64,000 bases of DNA from Halorussus gelatinilyticus (lineage in GTDB: Archaea > Halobacteriota > Halobacteria > Halobacteriales > Haladaptataceae). The DNA lies in the NCBI RefSeq assembly GCF_023238445.1, contig NZ_CP096658.1, forward strand, positions 558,001 to 622,000, read 5' to 3'. Position 1 is the stretch's first letter; each line of letters opens with the position of its first letter. The position numbers and the translations under genes were made by a program. The notes beneath the pieces were generated by a model that saw only the letters and a list, made by a program, of their open reading frames with translations, was not told the DNA's origin and searched no databases. This document shows, one piece after another, positions 9,376 through 17,236 of this stretch.

Positions 9376-11133
9376 CTATAAAAGCTTCAATGGACCTTCC
9401 TTCTCAACGTCTCCCCCTCCGCCTAAGAAGTAGAGGTCGATCCACTCCTGCCCCTGTTCACGACAGAACACCGGCAGGCACGTCGTCGTGTGTTCGTAAC
9501 GCTGTTCACAGCGCGTCTCAATCTGTTCCCGCGTCCAGTCACCGTCCTGCTCCAGATCGTACCGGTTTCGGACCTCCCAAGAGTGTTCGTCGGCGGCAGC
9601 CTTGAGAACACGCAAGGAGAAATCCCGAGAATCCTTGAACGTGAACGGACCGCTCATCGACTTCGCGTCGCTCAGATCCGTCTCTTCGACACCGTCAAGG
9701 CACAGTCGGTTTTCCGCGACAGCCCGGAAGGCTTCGAGTTCAGCAGACTTGCGAACGAGTACGTCGTGCAGATAGTCGTGGACGACGTCGCCGTACCCGC
9801 TCAACGTAAACTCCTGCTCGGGCGAAACGATCTGCAGTTCAGCATCTGTCTGGGTAACTCGCCGACGCTTCGGTTTGAGAAGCGGACACAGGAATGCGAG
9901 CCGATCGGAGTGAAGGAGATACGCGTAACTGAAGAGCCGTGATCTGGACGGCGATTCCTTCACTGGATCGTGACCCTCTGCGTAATATTTCGAGTCCAGT
10001 ACAGCCAGTGTCTCGCCACCTTCCTGCAGCGCGTGGTCCGGTTCGTGGTAGATCTGCCCTTCACCCTCGAATGGGTTCACCGATGGTGACCGGACGGGTG
10101 TCACGTCGTCGAGGTCGCCGAGATGGTCGTAGGACTTGATGGACGAGAGTTCGCGCTCGATGACGACCTGCGAGTACTGCTCGAACAGCGACTCCATATT
10201 CAGGACGTAGTCCACGACCAGCTCTCGTGGGCCATCACGGAGTTGCTGACCGAGCGACGACGACATCACCGCCTTGGCGACGTCGAACGCCTTCTGGTAG
10301 TAACGTCGCTGCTTCGGAAGGTCGCTGAGCGAGAGGCGTCGATACGCGTCCATCCGGTCCAACCCGCTGCTGACACCCATACTCTCCAGGCGTTCCACCT
10401 CGCGGTGTACTTCGGAGAAGATCCGATCATATGCAGGGTGGTCGTTCTCGTGGGAGTTCTGTCGGAAGAGTCGAAGGAGTGTCTTCCCTGCGTAATGGAG
10501 GAGGGAGTTCGCGGCGTTGTCGTACTCTGTCTCATTGCGGATCCAGTGTGGCTCCAGCGTCCCGCGCCCGTGGTTCAACAGCGTTTGTTCGACGTCGATC
10601 TCTCCACGCCCATCGAGACTGTCGAGCCGACGGATAACGAGATCACGGATGTACCCCTGCCGGTGAATCGTCTCCAAGCCATCCAGGTAGTTGATCGCAA
10701 GCACCACGAACACGTCATCAAGATGGATGTCGTCGGAGAGGAAGTCCTGCAGCGGGATCCCGTGATACTCGATGGAACGGTTCTGGTCGTAGACCGCCAG
10801 CAGCATGTCGAAGATGTGTTCCCAGTCGATCTTCGGATCGACCTGCACCTTCGACGACGGCGTGAGACTCACGACGCCGATGATGTCCGTCGCCTCAACG
10901 TGGAGTACCTCGTTTTCGTCGCCGTCTACGGTGACCGTGACAACTTCGTACTCTTGCTCGCCATCGAGTGCCGCCTGGCTCTTCGTGAAGACGCCGGGAC
11001 TCTCCTGTGTGAAGGACGCGCGACGAAGCTGGTCCCCGATGGACGACGGACAGCCTTCTATGCGGATCTCCCCGCGTTCGGGGACGTTGAAGGTGTCCTG
11101 TCCGTACTCGTAGACTTCGTCAACGGTGCTCAT
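9376..11133 (-). CDS. mcrC: McrC-like restriction endonuclease subunit
   Basis: A 585-residue protein. A PD-(D/E)XK nuclease core is visible near residues 375-385 (VLDSKYY), preceded by a predicted strand-loop with DHALQEGG, as in McrC proteins. McrC is the nuclease partner of the GTP-driven McrB motor and cleaves DNA containing methylated cytosine. The ATG overlaps the mcrB stop (TAATG), a translational-coupling arrangement. It is longer than E. coli McrC because of an extra C-terminal domain of about 150 residues (LEQDGDWTREQIETRCEQRY...), which might read the modification or bind a partner. Confidence 0.85.
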   Translation of the reverse strand: MSTVDEVYEYGQDTFNVPERGEIRIEGCPSSIGDQLRRASFTQESPGVFTKSQAALDGEQEYEVVTVTVDGDENEVLHVEATDIIGVVSLTPSSKVQVDPKIDWEHIFDMLLAVYDQNRSIEYHGIPLQDFLSDDIHLDDVFVVLAINYLDGLETIHRQGYIRDLVIRRLDSLDGRGEIDVEQTLLNHGRGTLEPHWIRNETEYDNAANSLLHYAGKTLLRLFRQNSHENDHPAYDRIFSEVHREVERLESMGVSSGLDRMDAYRRLSLSDLPKQRRYYQKAFDVAKAVMSSSLGQQLRDGPRELVVDYVLNMESLFEQYSQVVIERELSSIKSYDHLGDLDDVTPVRSPSVNPFEGEGQIYHEPDHALQEGGETLAVLDSKYYAEGHDPVKESPSRSRLFSYAYLLHSDRLAFLCPLLKPKRRRVTQTDAELQIVSPEQEFTLSGYGDVVHDYLHDVLVRKSAELEAFRAVAENRLCLDGVEETDLSDAKSMSGPFTFKDSRDFSLRVLKAAADEHSWEVRNRYDLEQDGDWTREQIETRCEQRYEHTTTCLPVFCREQGQEWIDLYFLGGGGDVEKEGPLKLL

Positions 11134-12362
11134 TACTCGTAGGAGCCCATCTGGCGTCGTTCCTGTTCGAGTTCCCGTTCGGCGAGCTCGGCAGCAGGGG
11201 CGAGATCGAACTCCTCAAACTCGCCGTTCATCGCGCGGTAATGCTCAGCGATTCGCTCAATCTGTGGGAATGCGGCGGCGTTCAGGAGCCGGGGCACGAT
11301 GTAGGTCCGGAACGCCTGTCCGACTGCGTCGGTCTGGTCGTACTCGTACTCACCTCCCTCCCGGCAGCCGACGCCGAGGAAGACGGCGACGTCGCGGTAG
11401 TGCATCGGACCGAACCGCATGATCGACCCCTGCGACGTCGATTCATGGCCGTGATTGATACCCTGGTAGTCCCGCTCGAAAAGCCGGAGAATCTCGCTTT
11501 CTCCGAGATCTGTGTGGTCGGTGACGTGCGTGGTGATCCAGTCTTTGAACAGCTGACGGCGCTTGTCCTCCTCGTACTCGTCCAACTCGATCATGGCGAA
11601 CCGGCGGGTGATGGCGTTATCGAGTTCGTTCACCGTCCGGTCGGACATGTTCATCGTACAGATGATGTTCACCCGCTCGTCCAATTCGATGGTCTCGCCC
11701 TCGTCGGTCTCGAAGATCGTCTGATGGGGGTTCTCGATGGCGGTGTACAGCGGACCGAAGATCTTCGAGATGTCTGCCCGAGTGATTTCATCGAGGATGA
11801 CGCCGTATTCGACGTCGAACCGGCGAGCACGCTGAACGGCTTCGGACACGCAGCCGAGTTTCGTCCGGTAGCTTAGTGAGTCGCCGGTGTAATCTGGACT
11901 GATGCCGCCGATGATGTCCGACGGCGTCCACGAGGGAGTGGCAGTGTTGAGGGTGTATCCGATCCCGGTTTCACGAGCGAGTTGCTTCGCAAACGTCGTC
12001 TTCCCTGTCCCGGTCGGCCCATACAGGACGACTGGCTTGCCCGCTTCCAGCGCGACCTTCGCGTTCCGCTCAACGTCGTTTGGAACGAGGATCTCTCCAG
12101 GTGTTTCGTCACCTCGGAGACTCACGACACGCTTGAGCCGATCTGACGCCAATGGAGACTCAAGCACGGCACGTCGAACCTGTCCCAGACCACGCTCTCC
12201 GTCGTGGATCACGTCGAGTTTTTCCTCCTCAATCAGGAACTCTAGTACCTTCTCGTTCTCCGCGTTCTGGATTGCTTCGACGACGTCGTCAGTTACACGA
12301 CGAAGAATTCCGACTTCGTCTTCCGCATCCTCAAGCGTATAGTCGTCCGACGAGTCACTCAT
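11133..12362 (-). CDS. mcrB: McrB-like AAA+ GTPase/ATPase motor
   Basis: A 409-residue AAA+ protein with Walker A GPTGTGKT (residues 115-122). Walker B is followed by ILDEITRADISKIFG, characteristic of McrB. NTICTMNMSD-type sensor sequence follows (IICTMNMSDRTV). McrB forms a ring that translocates DNA and activates McrC. The N-terminal 110 residues are not a recognisable methyl-DNA-binding domain. The frame is open to 12404, but ATG 12362 is preferred because a strong TATA box lies 28 bp upstream, giving a leaderless transcript. It is the first gene of a three-gene operon. Confidence 0.87.
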   Translation of the reverse strand: MSDSSDDYTLEDAEDEVGILRRVTDDVVEAIQNAENEKVLEFLIEEEKLDVIHDGERGLGQVRRAVLESPLASDRLKRVVSLRGDETPGEILVPNDVERNAKVALEAGKPVVLYGPTGTGKTTFAKQLARETGIGYTLNTATPSWTPSDIIGGISPDYTGDSLSYRTKLGCVSEAVQRARRFDVEYGVILDEITRADISKIFGPLYTAIENPHQTIFETDEGETIELDERVNIICTMNMSDRTVNELDNAITRRFAMIELDEYEEDKRRQLFKDWITTHVTDHTDLGESEILRLFERDYQGINHGHESTSQGSIMRFGPMHYRDVAVFLGVGCREGGEYEYDQTDAVGQAFRTYIVPRLLNAAAFPQIERIAEHYRAMNGEFEEFDLAPAAELAERELEQERRQMGSYE

Positions 12363-12385
12363 TACCAGATACAGGTAGGGCTGAG

Positions 12386-12394
12386 TATATAAAA
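12386..12394 (-). promoter_or_regulatory. TATA box of the mcrBC operon
   Basis: TTTTATATA on the minus strand, centred 28 bp upstream of ATG 12362. It supports the shorter mcrB start and a single promoter for the mcrB, mcrC and 212-residue genes. Confidence 0.7.
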
Positions 12395-12603
12395 TCCCGT
12401 TCAAGAGCTAAGCAGAGTCCTATTGGTCTGCTGGTGAGGGTGCCATAGAACAGTTTGTATACCTTGCTCTGGTGACCTCGGGAAACGATAATTATAGGCT
12501 GTCTACTGAACACTGCGGTGGCGCGCGCCGTTGCATGTCCCGAACGACAGCATACGTCGAGCGGGTATCGGACGTAGCGCGAGCGCGCGTCGGTTGGCGT
12601 CGT

Positions 12604-12885
12604 CTACGCCAGCGCAATCCCTGCACCGACGGCGAGACTCGTCAGCGCGAGGCCCGCGAGCGCGACTGTTGTCCGGTCGTGGTGTCCATCGAGGTCGTCG
12701 TCGGAGTCGAACCCGCTGAGACCGGTCAGAACGCCGAGGCCGACAGCGACCGCGGAGAGGCCACCAGCGAGCGCCAGCGTCGTCCAAAGTTCGAGTCCAT
12801 GCTGTGCGACTTCTCGTGCAGCCGTCCCGGCAAGAAGGACGCCAGTTGCTATCGGGGCCGCTGCTGTCGCTTTGTTGGAGGGCAT
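12604..12885 (-). CDS. small membrane protein, three predicted helices
   Basis: A 93-residue protein from ATG 12885 (MPSNKATAAAPIATG...). It has alanine/glycine/leucine-rich membrane segments near residues 8-22, 33-55 and 72-92, separated by an acidic loop (DSDDDLDGHHD). It is a typical small haloarchaeal membrane protein of unknown function. The longer open frame upstream is not supported by composition. Confidence 0.6.
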   Translation of the reverse strand: MPSNKATAAAPIATGVLLAGTAAREVAQHGLELWTTLALAGGLSAVAVGLGVLTGLSGFDSDDDLDGHHDRTTVALAGLALTSLAVGAGIALA

Positions 12886-13003
12886 CGATTGGATTTCCAA
12901 CGTGAGTCTGAAAACTGTGGCGATGCCGTTCCGCGGACAGTGGCCAGTACAGAGGGCCGATGTAGCAGAAGACACTTCCTCACCGAATCGAATATGTGGC
13001 TTT

Positions 13004-13432
13004 ATGGATAGGAGACAGTATATCGGTGCGATTACTGCTGTTCTCGGGAGCACGTCTGTCGCAGGGTGTGCAGGACTGCTCCCATTCGGGAATGAGAACG
13101 GGACCCCGGAGTATCCGGGAGGTACGGTTCTCGTCGAGAACATGGGAGAGACGGCCGTGAACGTATCAGTGACCGTCACTCAAGCAAAATACGATACGTC
13201 CATCGATGCATCCGTTAGCGCCGGAGAGACGCTCACCCGCCGTGAATTCGTCACCGCTGACCCCGGCGATGTCGTTACTTTGACCGCCCAACTCGGGAGT
13301 GAAGGTGGTCCAACAGAATTCCAGTTTCTCCCCGCAGGCGGTGACGGCGATTCTCCTCCAGAGGTTGCTCGACTCACGTTCGAAAATGCTGTCGAAGCGA
13401 GTGCGACCTGGACCGCGGTCGGTGGAACATAA
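13004..13432 (+). CDS. lipoprotein with Tat-like signal
   Basis: A 142-residue protein starting MDRRQYIGAITAVLGSTSVAGC: twin arginine, hydrophobic stretch and lipobox cysteine at residue 22, typical of haloarchaeal Tat-exported lipoproteins. The mature part is a small beta-sandwich-like domain (TVLVENMGETAVNVSV, TLTAQLG) resembling extracellular immunoglobulin-like modules. It probably sits on the outer face of the membrane. The substrate or role is unknown. Confidence 0.7.
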   Translation: MDRRQYIGAITAVLGSTSVAGCAGLLPFGNENGTPEYPGGTVLVENMGETAVNVSVTVTQAKYDTSIDASVSAGETLTRREFVTADPGDVVTLTAQLGSEGGPTEFQFLPAGGDGDSPPEVARLTFENAVEASATWTAVGGT

Positions 13433-13528
13433 GCAGATCCACTTATCGACGTGTTCCCCGTAGAGCTAGGTGAAATCAAGGCCGTGTGAAGCGTTCCGTG
13501 ACACCCTCCCGAAGGTGCCAATATCCAG

Positions 13529-14197
13529 CTAACCGTTCTTATTGAGGCTGAGATACTGTTCCTTTCTGTCCATAATACCGGACATCGTTGATGGGACAAT
13601 CTCCAGTTCGTCCTCCACCTCACGGTAGGTCGATCCAGTCTCAACCATACGAATTGCTTCGAGTACAGTGTCAAAATCCCCGTCACGATCAGGCACCCAC
13701 TGTTCTCCCTTGTTATCGAATCGAAATCCGATCGGTGGGCGACCGTGGTCGTATCCTTTGTCTACCCGTTCTTGTACGGCCTCGCGTGCGCGCTCGATCT
13801 CCTTCTTTTTTGCTTCGTGTTCGCTGGCTGCCTGCAGGACTTCGACGGCAGCGTGAACTGGATCTGAGAGGTCGAGCTTCCCCTCCTCGAAGGTATGGGC
13901 TTCAACATCGTATTCACGGAGGTCCAGGATGAGTCTCATCGTTTCGTCGAAGTCGCGTGCGAGTCGGCGTTTATCGTTGATGACGATCGCATCAATTTCT
14001 CCAGATTGGACACGACTCCGGGCCTGTTGGTACTCTTCTCTACTCTTATCCCAACCTGACGTTCGCTCGCCGTCGTCGTAGATCCGTTCGAGTGGCATCC
14101 CGTGTTCATCGGTGTATTCCCGGATATGGCGCTTTTGGCGCTCAATAGAGGTATCTGAGTCTTGTGAGAGGCGAGTGTATCCGATTACCTTAGCCAT
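13529..14197 (-). CDS. serine recombinase / resolvase
   Basis: A 222-residue recombinase. The N-terminal catalytic domain has YTRLSQDS with the nucleophilic serine, then IVINDKRRLARDFDE with the conserved arginines. A long helix (AASEHEAKKKEIERAREAVQERV) follows, then GRPPIGFRFD and a C-terminal helix-turn-helix. It resembles resolvases of haloarchaeal plasmids and integrative elements. The start is ATG 14197 or 14200, behind GAGGTG. It overlaps the end of the upstream Zn-knuckle gene, so the two are translationally coupled. It probably mobilises or resolves this accessory region; its target site is not identified. Confidence 0.88.
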   Translation of the reverse strand: MAKVIGYTRLSQDSDTSIERQKRHIREYTDEHGMPLERIYDDGERTSGWDKSREEYQQARSRVQSGEIDAIVINDKRRLARDFDETMRLILDLREYDVEAHTFEEGKLDLSDPVHAAVEVLQAASEHEAKKKEIERAREAVQERVDKGYDHGRPPIGFRFDNKGEQWVPDRDGDFDTVLEAIRMVETGSTYREVEDELEIVPSTMSGIMDRKEQYLSLNKNG

Positions 14198-14588
14198 CAT
14201 CTTCACCTCGTGGGTCACCGACCGGAACCGCGCCATATTCGGGACAATCAATCCAACCTTGTCCGAATGCGCCGCCCATCCCACTGTCGGGATACCATTC
14301 ATGCATCTCTCCACAGACGTTACACTCTACAAGCGGGGGATCTTGCTCAAGCGCCTCCTGCTCAATATAGTGGTTTCCTTGATATGAGTCGCAATGTTCG
14401 CAGACATTCCCCCAAACCTCTTTCCCCTGGGTCTTACTGTACACCCTCTGGACTGGGTACTCGTCTGTTTCTGCAAGCTGCTCACCTACGTCACTATTCA
14501 GATGTCCGTTCTCTGGCCAAACAACAGGTGTCTCCCGTTCACATTTCCAGCATTCGGTAGCCCATTCAAGGACGGCAACATCACTCAT
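14190..14588 (-). CDS. triple zinc-knuckle small protein
   Basis: A 132-residue protein with three cysteine pairs: CWKC near residue 13, CEHC near residue 60 and CNVC near residue 88, interspersed with tryptophan/tyrosine-rich segments. It probably binds zinc and DNA or protein. A strong ribosome binding site GGAGGTGA (14598-14605) lies 9 nt from ATG 14588. The gene overlaps the AbrB-like gene upstream and the serine recombinase downstream, so the three are likely translated together. It may be a recombinase accessory or regulator; no family is recognised. Confidence 0.7.
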   Translation of the reverse strand: MSDVAVLEWATECWKCERETPVVWPENGHLNSDVGEQLAETDEYPVQRVYSKTQGKEVWGNVCEHCDSYQGNHYIEQEALEQDPPLVECNVCGEMHEWYPDSGMGGAFGQGWIDCPEYGAVPVGDPRGEDDG

Positions 14589-14733
14589 CGACAACAGTCA
14601 CCTCCAATGTATTCCCCGACTTGACTTTCCATTCTAGTCGTTGGCCGTCCAAGGCCATTGCTTCCGCGATACCCTTTGGAACGGTAACCTTGTACTGTCC
14701 GTTTGCCCCCTGACTGACTCTCGTTTTCGGCAT
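14581..14733 (-). CDS. AbrB/SpoVT-type DNA-binding protein, 50 residues
   Basis: A short gene: ATG 14733 to TGA 14581. The translation MPKTRVSQGANGQYKVTVPK, followed by GIAEAMALDGQRLEWKV and SGNTLEVTVVDE, is a classic swapped-hairpin AbrB/MazE domain (YKVTVPKGIAEAMAL...LEWKV). Such proteins act as dimeric transcriptional regulators or antitoxins. It heads the operon with the Zn-knuckle protein and serine recombinase, overlapping the former. A TATA box 28 bp upstream indicates a leaderless transcript. It probably autoregulates the recombinase operon; that is inference. Confidence 0.8.
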   Translation of the reverse strand: MPKTRVSQGANGQYKVTVPKGIAEAMALDGQRLEWKVKSGNTLEVTVVDE

Positions 14734-14758
14734 CTCTGTATAGGCCTTTAGATAGGTC

Positions 14759-14764
14759 TATACT
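14759..14764 (-). promoter_or_regulatory. TATA box of the AbrB-recombinase operon
   Basis: AGTATA on the minus strand, centred 28 bp upstream of ATG 14733, fitting a leaderless start for the AbrB-like gene. Confidence 0.5.
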
Positions 14765-14868
14765 TAGTCCTATTGCGTATCTTCGAGAAACTGGGGTTTC
14801 TCGAACAAAGGCAGTGTAATCAGTGACGCAGTTCTTGGAGTATCTACCACTCTGTGGACTGGAGGGCA

Positions 14869-15093
14869 TCACGTCACGGTGCCAGACCAAGTCCACTCGG
14901 ATAAATGGTGATTTGAGTCGGTGTAGCGAATCGTCCTACTAAACAAGATTACACTTTGAGCTAATGCCAGTACGACTATCGTGGTGGCCACCACGCCATA
15001 CGATAGTCCGGCATTTTCGGGGAACACTTTCTCTCTCGTGGGGTGCCGTGTAGTAACTCTCACGGCAACTAAACACAGTGTAGAAAGCCCCAT
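14869..15093 (-). CDS. possible small membrane protein or remnant
   Basis: A 74-residue frame with one clear membrane helix (YGVVATTIVVLALAQSVILF) and a weaker hydrophobic N-terminus. The composition is not strongly coding, and the TATA-like sequence at 15102-15110 is too close for the first ATG. It may be a real small membrane protein or the decayed end of one. The rest of the 14.75-15.42 kb gap contains only an IS6-type end. Confidence 0.35.
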   Translation of the reverse strand: MGLSTLCLVAVRVTTRHPTREKVFPENAGLSYGVVATTIVVLALAQSVILFSRTIRYTDSNHHLSEWTWSGTVT

Positions 15094-15253
15094 AAACAGT
15101 CGTATATCACTTCGCAGGTTGAGACTCAGAATATCACGGGTAAACCGACATCTCGGTGAATCAGCTGTATGTCAGATAATTCTACAAAGTCTGTGCGAAA
15201 TTCGGTGGTACTCTGTAGACCGATCGTACTTTAACCGGTAAGGAGAGTTGGCT

Positions 15254-15267
15254 GGCTCTGTTGAAAC
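15254..15267 (+). repeat. solitary IS6-type terminal repeat
   Basis: GGCTCTGTTGAAAC matches the ends of the elements at 15759-16434 and 39109-39625, and is followed about 45 bp inward by an AAGTACAGAGG motif also seen inside those ends. No inverted partner is visible on its own, so it is probably a decayed element end. Confidence 0.5.
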
Positions 15268-15423
15268 ACTTCTCAAATATCATATTCTAGTGTGGATACG
15301 TAAGTACAGAGGCCTCACGTATCACTCCGCTCGTAGAATCACTCAATACTTGTCAGCGAGATATAAAGCGTGAGCTACGCGAGTGAGAAATCCGATAACC
15401 ATTAGGGTACGATGTAGCGACCG

Positions 15424-15648
15424 CTACTTTGACTCGCTCCGGCCGACCTCATCACGTACAACGTAGTAGAGAATCCAAACGACCGGGCCACCGAAAAATG
15501 CGCCGAGGCCCCATGCGAGTTCGTGAGAACTTCCACGGCTGTCCGCGTCTCGGTAGATGTAGAACGTTATGAGAAGAGCAAGAGCGACTGCAACAAGAGT
15601 TATCAATAATTCGGTGGTGCCAACAGTACCGGTGTCTACGAGCGTCAT
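15424..15648 (-). CDS. small two-helix membrane protein
   Basis: A 74-residue protein with membrane helices near residues 13-31 and 47-64. Between them is YIYRDADSRGSSHELAWGLGAFFGG, and the tail is charged. The layout resembles PLDc_N-like two-helix membrane proteins common in haloarchaea. Its role is unknown. It lies between two direct copies of the IS6-type end (15254 and 15759). Confidence 0.6.
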   Translation of the reverse strand: MTLVDTGTVGTTELLITLVAVALALLITFYIYRDADSRGSSHELAWGLGAFFGGPVVWILYYVVRDEVGRSESK

Positions 15649-15758
15649 GACGAGATATTCACAATGAAATGTGATAGAGATTGGGATGACCGAGCAACAA
15701 TACTATCCACTCGGATACACTATAGAGGGTGTCGAACTAATCTGGTTTCACCTGAGAC

Positions 15759-16434
15759 GGCTCTGTTGAAATCCTATTCCGCAGATACAATATCATCTGA
15801 AACATCTGGTCGCTGAAGAGTACATATTCAGCACGGCGATTATTGCTACGTAACATGTCTGTCGTAACGTTCAACCAGATGTCGTAACCACCAGAAGTTC
15901 AGCACGACGGTCAGAATGGTTCCAAGAGCGGTCTTCAACGGGCGCTGACGCCACGCAGCATACAGCGTATAGATGCTTGTCAGCACAGCTGCCGTGCTAA
16001 AAATGTTTGGCTTGGATACCCCGAGGATACCGTGGCCTTCTTCTCGAACCCACCACTGTTGAGCGAGAACACCCCGCGTCATCCATGTTTCTTCATCCTT
16101 GGGTGGGGAAAATAAGATTGGATTGACTACTCCCCACAGTATCGAGAGTAACAAGAGACGCCAAGAACGCCGGTAAATAGCATATGCAACAGCAGGAGCG
16201 ACCGGAATTCGCGTCCAGACGCTTTTTGGGTTCGAATGGCGCATCCAAAACCACTCCTCAACCGCAACAGGATCACCGGAAGCCATAGCTAACAGTACAC
16301 GTTTCTTGAGGATAAACGTAGTCGGTGGTGAACACAGATAATGACTACAGTCTCTGTACTGAACGATGCGTCCTTCTCCTGTATTGACCGCAACCGGGTC
16401 AAATATATTACTTGCTGAGGATTTCAACAGAGCC
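15759..16434. mobile_element. IS6-type non-autonomous element carrying a membrane-protein gene
   Basis: This 676-bp segment is bounded by perfect 16-bp inverted repeats, GGCTCTGTTGAAATCC at 15759-15774 and its complement at 16419-16434. The flanking octamers, CCTGAGAC (left) and TCTGAGCC (right), agree at 6 of 8 positions, compatible with a decayed 8-bp target duplication. The ends resemble IS6-family termini. No transposase is present; the only gene is the membrane protein at 15846-16286. The inner end sequence (AATATATT, GACCC, GGTCAATACAG) is shared with the element at 39109-39625. Confidence 0.75.
15846..16286 (-). CDS. multi-pass membrane protein carried by the IS6-type element
   Basis: A 146-residue protein from ATG 16286 (MASGDPVAVEEWFWMRHSNP). 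Three or four hydrophobic segments alternate with conserved-looking polar motifs (WMRHSNPKSVWTRIP, NPILFSPP, TWMTRGV). This resembles a haloarchaeal membrane family I recall as DUF6653. The frame runs upstream into the element's terminal repeat, but that part has no sign of coding. The function is unknown; being passenger cargo of a mobile element is the notable feature. Confidence 0.65.
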   Translation of the reverse strand: MASGDPVAVEEWFWMRHSNPKSVWTRIPVAPAVAYAIYRRSWRLLLLSILWGVVNPILFSPPKDEETWMTRGVLAQQWWVREEGHGILGVSKPNIFSTAAVLTSIYTLYAAWRQRPLKTALGTILTVVLNFWWLRHLVERYDRHVT

Positions 16435-16450
16435 TCTGAGCCAAGCTTCC

Positions 16451-17236
16451 CTAGATATCTCGCCGCTGGAACAGTACTTGGCTCACGATGAGTAATCCCA
16501 AAAATCCAGCAAGGAGAATTCCAGAATCCATCACCTTGTACGTACCATCAATGAGAACCGGTGTTGGGGAGTAGTAATGGGTTGGGCTGATGTATTGAAT
16601 CCACGAGAATTCCTCCGCCGCGCCGACTGCGGACTCAACGAGCCAGAGAACGAACATCAGCCCGATGGCAGCCCGCTCTGCAACCGCCGCCCGATTCACG
16701 AGTACCGAGAGAACTGTTCCAATCGCAGCGCAGACAAGGAGATACGGAATCGAGAGGAGATGTGCCAACACGAGATGCATCGGATCAATCGTTTCGCCAA
16801 TCGCCAGTACGAGACCGTATGTGACACCGCCCACAACTACGTTCAGCAGGACAAGTGGAAGCACCATCGATGCGAATTTTTCGAGAAGTAACTGGCTCCG
16901 AGAAACCGGAAATGAAAGCAACAGATCCATTCGGTCATTCTCGATATCGCTTGCAATCTTCCCCGCCGCTGAGTATGCAAAGTAGATTCCGAGCCCCACC
17001 AACCAGACGAACGTGTAAATCTGTCCCCCGAGCCACCCTTCTATCGTTCCAATCGTTTGAATGCCGAACGCTTCCCTCATCGCAGGCGGCACTGACTCCG
17101 CGATCTGCGCGTAAGCGGATGCATCAACGAGAGAAAAATACCAGACGATAAAGGCCACGTAGAGACTCACCCCAATCGTCAGAATCACCGTTCCTCGAAG
17201 ACGGCGGCTCGTCTCATATCGCGTGGTTTCAAGCAT
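16451..17236 (-). CDS. ABC transporter permease (ABC-2 type)
   Basis: A 261-residue membrane protein from ATG 17236 (MLETTRYETSRRLRG). It has six predicted helices and the ABC-2 signature of an amphipathic start followed by GKIASDIENDRMDLLLSFPVSRSQLLLEKF, where the intracellular loop meets the ATPase. It overlaps the ATPase gene by 8 nt and has GGAGGTG upstream. With the neighbour it forms a two-gene exporter, perhaps for drugs, peptides or lipids. The substrate cannot be read from sequence. Confidence 0.85.
   Translation of the reverse strand: MLETTRYETSRRLRGTVILTIGVSLYVAFIVWYFSLVDASAYAQIAESVPPAMREAFGIQTIGTIEGWLGGQIYTFVWLVGLGIYFAYSAAGKIASDIENDRMDLLLSFPVSRSQLLLEKFASMVLPLVLLNVVVGGVTYGLVLAIGETIDPMHLVLAHLLSIPYLLVCAAIGTVLSVLVNRAAVAERAAIGLMFVLWLVESAVGAAEEFSWIQYISPTHYYSPTPVLIDGTYKVMDSGILLAGFLGLLIVSQVLFQRRDI

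Noticed and set aside
2-12404. Complete BREX or DISARM system
   Set aside because: There is no PglZ, BrxC/BrxL, DrmA or DrmB, and the methylase is of the DUF1156 type, so neither name is justified.
15759-16434. Complete IS6 insertion sequence
   Set aside because: The ends fit, but the only gene is a membrane protein with no DDE transposase motifs.
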